DNA of 64,000 bases, taken from NCBI GenBank assembly GCA_963780805.1, contig CAWADP010000009.1:496001-560000 (forward strand). The letters run 5' to 3'. The notes below the pieces were generated by a model. The model did no database searches. It was given only the letters and a program-made list of their open reading frames with translations, and was not told the DNA's origin. The stretch is from JASHVB01 sp963780805. Lineage in GTDB: Bacteria > Pseudomonadota > Alphaproteobacteria > Acetobacterales > Acetobacteraceae. Shown piece after piece: positions 61,161 through 64,000 of this stretch; position 1 is the stretch's first letter; the number at the start of each line of letters is the position of its first letter. The position numbers and the translations under genes are program-made.

Positions 61161-62405
61161 CTACGCCGCGGTGGCGATCATCTGCTCCACCACCTCGCGG
61201 TAGCCGTGGAACCACGGGGTCTTGCGGTCCATCTTGTTGCCGCTCACCTGATAGATCTGCACCCAGCCGCCGCCCTCATGGTCGGTCGCCGTGATGTGCA
61301 GCGGCGGCACCAGGCCGCCGAGCGAGAAGTTGGTGATGGACTCGAAGCCCTTCTTCACCTCGGCGCCATCCAGTTGGCCGCTGCCTTTGGATTTCAACGC
61401 CAGCCGGATCGCCTCGATATGCAGCGCGCCCTGCAACAGCCCGCGATTGTAGTAGACCGTGGAGCTCATGATGTCGGGGATCGGTTTGCCTTCCGACTTG
61501 AACATATCCTTGATCTGCTGGATCACCGGATAGTCCTCGCCGACCCCGGCGAACTGCATGGTGTGATAGCCTTGGCACTGGTCCCAGCCGCCGGCGGCCA
61601 TGATGTCGGCCTCCGCCGATGCCCAGACGAAGCCTACCACCTTCGACAGCGGGAAGCCGACGCCCTTCAGGGCCTTGATGGAGACTGACGTCGCGCGGCC
61701 GAACACGTGCGAGATGACGAAGTCGGGCCGGTACTGTCCCGCGATTTGCAGTGCCTGCGCGCTGCAATCGATGCCGGGCGGCGGCACGCCGTACTCGCGC
61801 AGTTCGAAACCTTCCATCTCCTTCAGCTTGTGCAGGATCGGCAGCGGCTCGCGACCCGCCGGATTGTCATAGAACAGGAAAGCGATCTTCTTACCGTGCA
61901 GGTCGTTGCCCAACTGCTCTTTCACGAATTGCACGGCTGCCGCGCCCTGCGACCAGTAGTTGGCGGCAATCGGAAACACGTAGGGGAAGCGCGCGCCGTT
62001 CGAGGACGAGGCGGGACCGAATCCGGGGCAGGTGCCGGGGATCTTGTCGGCGTCGAGCCGCGGTGCCAGTGCTTCGGTCTGCGGCGTGCCATACAGCATG
62101 ATGGAAACCGCATCCATCTGCTTCGCGTGCTCATATTCCTCGATCGCCGGTGGCACCTGGTATTGCGTGTCGGTTTCCGGCGCTTCGATCTGGTAGCCGT
62201 TGAGACCGCCATTCTTGTTGATCAGCGCGATGTAGTGGTGCGTCGCCGGACCGAGGATATTGCCGACGATCTGCGTCGGCCCGGTGCGGTCGTTCTGCAT
62301 GCCGATAACGATGGTCTTTTCCGCGGCCCGGGCGGGGCGGCGGACCAGCAGGCCGGCACCCACGGCCGCGGCGCCGGTCAGTAAGGTTCTACGTGTCGTT
62401 TCCAT
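61161..62405 (-). CDS. livK: Branched-chain-type ABC transporter substrate-binding protein
   Basis: 414 residues. A Tat-like signal METTRRTLLTGAAAVGAGLLV precedes IGMQNDRTGPTQIVGNILGPATHHYIALINKNGGLNGY, a Leu/Ile/Val-binding-protein fold with YVFPIAANYWSQGAAAVQFV and HVFGRATSVSIKALKGVGF. It binds amino acids, amides or aromatic acids in the periplasm. The ATG at 62405 follows GGGAGGCTTCACA. The gene lies between livM and livF. Confidence 0.9.
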   Translation of the reverse strand: METTRRTLLTGAAAVGAGLLVRRPARAAEKTIVIGMQNDRTGPTQIVGNILGPATHHYIALINKNGGLNGYQIEAPETDTQYQVPPAIEEYEHAKQMDAVSIMLYGTPQTEALAPRLDADKIPGTCPGFGPASSSNGARFPYVFPIAANYWSQGAAAVQFVKEQLGNDLHGKKIAFLFYDNPAGREPLPILHKLKEMEGFELREYGVPPPGIDCSAQALQIAGQYRPDFVISHVFGRATSVSIKALKGVGFPLSKVVGFVWASAEADIMAAGGWDQCQGYHTMQFAGVGEDYPVIQQIKDMFKSEGKPIPDIMSSTVYYNRGLLQGALHIEAIRLALKSKGSGQLDGAEVKKGFESITNFSLGGLVPPLHITATDHEGGGWVQIYQVSGNKMDRKTPWFHGYREVVEQMIATAA

Positions 62406-62518
62406 TGTGAAGCCTCCCGTTGTTAGACGCCTTCGTTGCCCTGGCGGGTGGTTGGCTCTGCGCGCCTCACCCGCCCCCGTCGCGCGCGTGCCGTCAGCCG
62501 GGACGTCGGCCGGCGGCA

Positions 62519-63586
62519 TCAGTAGGAGAACGGCCACGTGCGGAAATACGTCCGCACGTTCCGCCACAATCGGTCGAGACCTTCCGGCTCGGCCACCAAA
62601 AACAGGATGATCAGGCCGCCGAAGAGACACAGGCGGAATTCCGGCAGCACGCCGTCGATGTCGAAGCCGCCGCCGAACAACGGGCCGATCGCGGCCAGCC
62701 CGCGGCGCGTCACCACCGGCAGCAGGGTGATGAACGCGGCGCCGAGGATCGATCCGTTGATCGAGCCCATCCCGCCGATGATGATCATCGCCAGGTAGTC
62801 GACCGAGACGTCGAGTTCGAATTGCTCGTAGTTGGCGATGCCCAGGTAGTAGCTGTACAGCGCCCCCGCGACGCCGACGATGAACGAGGAGATGGCGAAG
62901 GCGATCAGCTTGGTGCGGAAGATGTCGATGCCGATGATCTCGGCGGCGATGTCCTGGTCGCGCACGGCGACGCAGGCGCGGCCGAAGCGGGAGCGGGCGA
63001 AGTTCTTGCCCGCCACGGTGGCCAGCACCGCGAAGCCGAGCAGGAAGAAATAGAACTGGAGCTGACTCTGGATGGCGATGCCGAACACGTGTGGGGGCGG
63101 CATCTGGATGGTGGCCTGGATGCCGCCGGAGATCCAGGTGACGTGGTTGACGATCCACTCGATGATGAACTGCGCCGCCAGTGTAGCGATGGCGAGATAG
63201 AGACCCTTGATGCGCAGCGACGGGATGCCGACGAAGACGCCGATCACTGCGGTCATCAGGCCGCCGGCGGGGATGGCGAGCCAGAACGGCAGGCTCCAGA
63301 CGGTTGCCAGCTTTGCGGCGGTATAGGCGCCGACGCACATGAAGCCGCCCTGGCCGATGGAGATCTGCCCGGCATAGCCGGTGAGGATGTTGAGCCCAAT
63401 GGCGCCCACCACAGCGACCAGCATCAGGTCGCAGACGGTCAGCATGTAGGGCGAGGCCAGCAGCGGCAGCACGATCAGCAGCAGCACGCCGATGCCCGCC
63501 AGCGTCCAGCGCGACACCGGCAGCGGGTACAGCGCCATGTCGGCGGCGTAGCTGGTCTTGAACGTTCCGGCTTCGCGAAAAATCAT
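62519..63586 (-). CDS. livM: Branched-chain-type ABC transporter permease LivM
   Basis: 355 residues, about 9-10 membrane helices. The family motif GLNILTGYAGQISIGQGGFMCVGAYTAA and ACVAVRDQDIAAEIIGIDIFRTKL are plain, as is IIIGGMGSINGSILGAAFIT (the EAA-like coupling region). It starts 3 bp after the LivH stop at 63590, so it is co-translated. Confidence 0.93.
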   Translation of the reverse strand: MIFREAGTFKTSYAADMALYPLPVSRWTLAGIGVLLLIVLPLLASPYMLTVCDLMLVAVVGAIGLNILTGYAGQISIGQGGFMCVGAYTAAKLATVWSLPFWLAIPAGGLMTAVIGVFVGIPSLRIKGLYLAIATLAAQFIIEWIVNHVTWISGGIQATIQMPPPHVFGIAIQSQLQFYFFLLGFAVLATVAGKNFARSRFGRACVAVRDQDIAAEIIGIDIFRTKLIAFAISSFIVGVAGALYSYYLGIANYEQFELDVSVDYLAMIIIGGMGSINGSILGAAFITLLPVVTRRGLAAIGPLFGGGFDIDGVLPEFRLCLFGGLIILFLVAEPEGLDRLWRNVRTYFRTWPFSY

Positions 63587-63589
63587 CGT

Positions 63590-64000
63590 CTATACCCGCT
63601 GCACCGGAGCTTTGCCGAAGATGCCGTACGGCCGCACCATCAGCACCGCGATCATCAGCACGTAGGGCATGAAGTCCTTGGTGCCGCCGCCGACCAGCGG
63701 ATCGATGTATCCGGACGACAGCGATTCCACGACGCCGACCACCAGGCCGCCGATGATCGCGCCGGCGGCGGATTCAAAACCGCCGAGGATCACCACCGGG
63801 AACACCTTCAGCCCGACTACCGCGAGCTGGTTGTCCACGCCCAGCAGCGAACCCCAGATCACGCCGCCCAGGGCGGAGACGACGCCGGTCAAGGCCCAGG
63901 CGATGGCGAAGTAGCGGCGGATGTCGATGCCCATCGCGGAGGCGATCTGCTGGTTGTCGGCGACCGCGCGCATCGCCAGCCCCATGCGGGTGTGCAGGAA
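63590..64000 (-). CDS. livH: Branched-chain-type ABC transporter permease LivH (partial)
   Basis: The visible part ends in the stop at 63590 and runs off the window at 64000. It carries TRMGLAMRAVADNQQIASAMGIDIRRYFAIAWALTGVVSALGGVIWG and KVFPVVILGGFESAAGAIIGGLVVGVVESL, the LivH C-terminal half. The N-terminus lies outside the window. Confidence 0.92.
   Translation of the reverse strand, partial: FLHTRMGLAMRAVADNQQIASAMGIDIRRYFAIAWALTGVVSALGGVIWGSLLGVDNQLAVVGLKVFPVVILGGFESAAGAIIGGLVVGVVESLSSGYIDPLVGGGTKDFMPYVLMIAVLMVRPYGIFGKAPVQRV

Overview
Organism: the window is GC-rich DNA, almost certainly from an alphaproteobacterium of the Acetobacteraceae (Rhodopila/Roseomonas-like). The reasons are a CcrM-type adenine methyltransferase next to rnhB, a FixL/FixJ-style sensor-regulator block, two orphan proteins of a type I associate with Acetobacteraceae (1904-2696 and 56470-57171), and GC-rich palindromic intergenic repeats. 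I see no rRNA, tRNA, CRISPR array, intact insertion sequence or prophage. This is ordinary chromosome with many metabolic, transport and regulatory genes.

Layout: 0-9.4 kb holds an amidase, an orphan gene broken at a CCCCCG hexamer repeat, two MFS transporters (one frameshifted twice), two small exported proteins, rnhB, a CcrM-like methyltransferase and a decayed HigB toxin. 9.6-14.5 kb is regulatory: a membrane PAS histidine kinase, a frameshifted FixJ-like regulator, a stand-alone receiver and a short winged-helix/NB-ARC protein. 14.9-19.3 kb holds a VOC protein, an SLC13-type permease, an OmpA-like protein, a YkgJ-type cysteine-cluster protein, a MaoC dehydratase and a GST. 19.5-26.8 kb looks catabolic: TRAP transporter (broken), PEP-mutase/isocitrate-lyase-family enzyme, 2-oxoglutarate oxygenase and HMG-CoA-lyase-like enzyme. 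26.9-33.4 kb holds a GGDEF/EAL sensor, the PxpB/PxpC pair and a 14-TM-type exporter. 33.5-36.3 kb has three small cupins facing a LysR regulator, with a clear palindromic operator between them. 37.2-39.3 kb is an OmpR/EnvZ-like pair. 40.2-46.7 kb has a cupin, a molybdopterin-oxidoreductase remnant, an MFS carrier, and a VOC - HpcH aldolase - DUF35 - thiolase series. 46.8-47.3 kb is a BrnT/BrnA toxin-antitoxin pair. 47.8-51.3 kb is a three-gene cassette: an unrecognised internally duplicated protein, a DyP-type peroxidase and a catalase-fold protein lacking the expected haem-ligand tyrosine. 51.4-60.2 kb has two acyl-CoA-synthetase (ADP-forming) relatives, one fused to a GNAT domain, with an M20 peptidase and an alpha/beta hydrolase. 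60.2-64 kb is a branched-chain amino-acid-type ABC transporter (livF, binding protein, livM, partial livH).

How genes work together: the clearest units are the liv-type ABC operon, PxpB/PxpC, the OmpR/EnvZ pair, BrnTA, the cupin/LysR divergon, the TRAP operon and the peroxidase/catalase-like cassette.

Sequence quality and genome dynamics: several conserved genes are interrupted by single-base indels, and five of these lie exactly at the hexamer GGTACT (or its complement), a pattern suggesting a systematic sequencing or consensus error. The window also carries at least ten short (14-21 bp) tandem duplications and several families of dispersed palindromic repeats.
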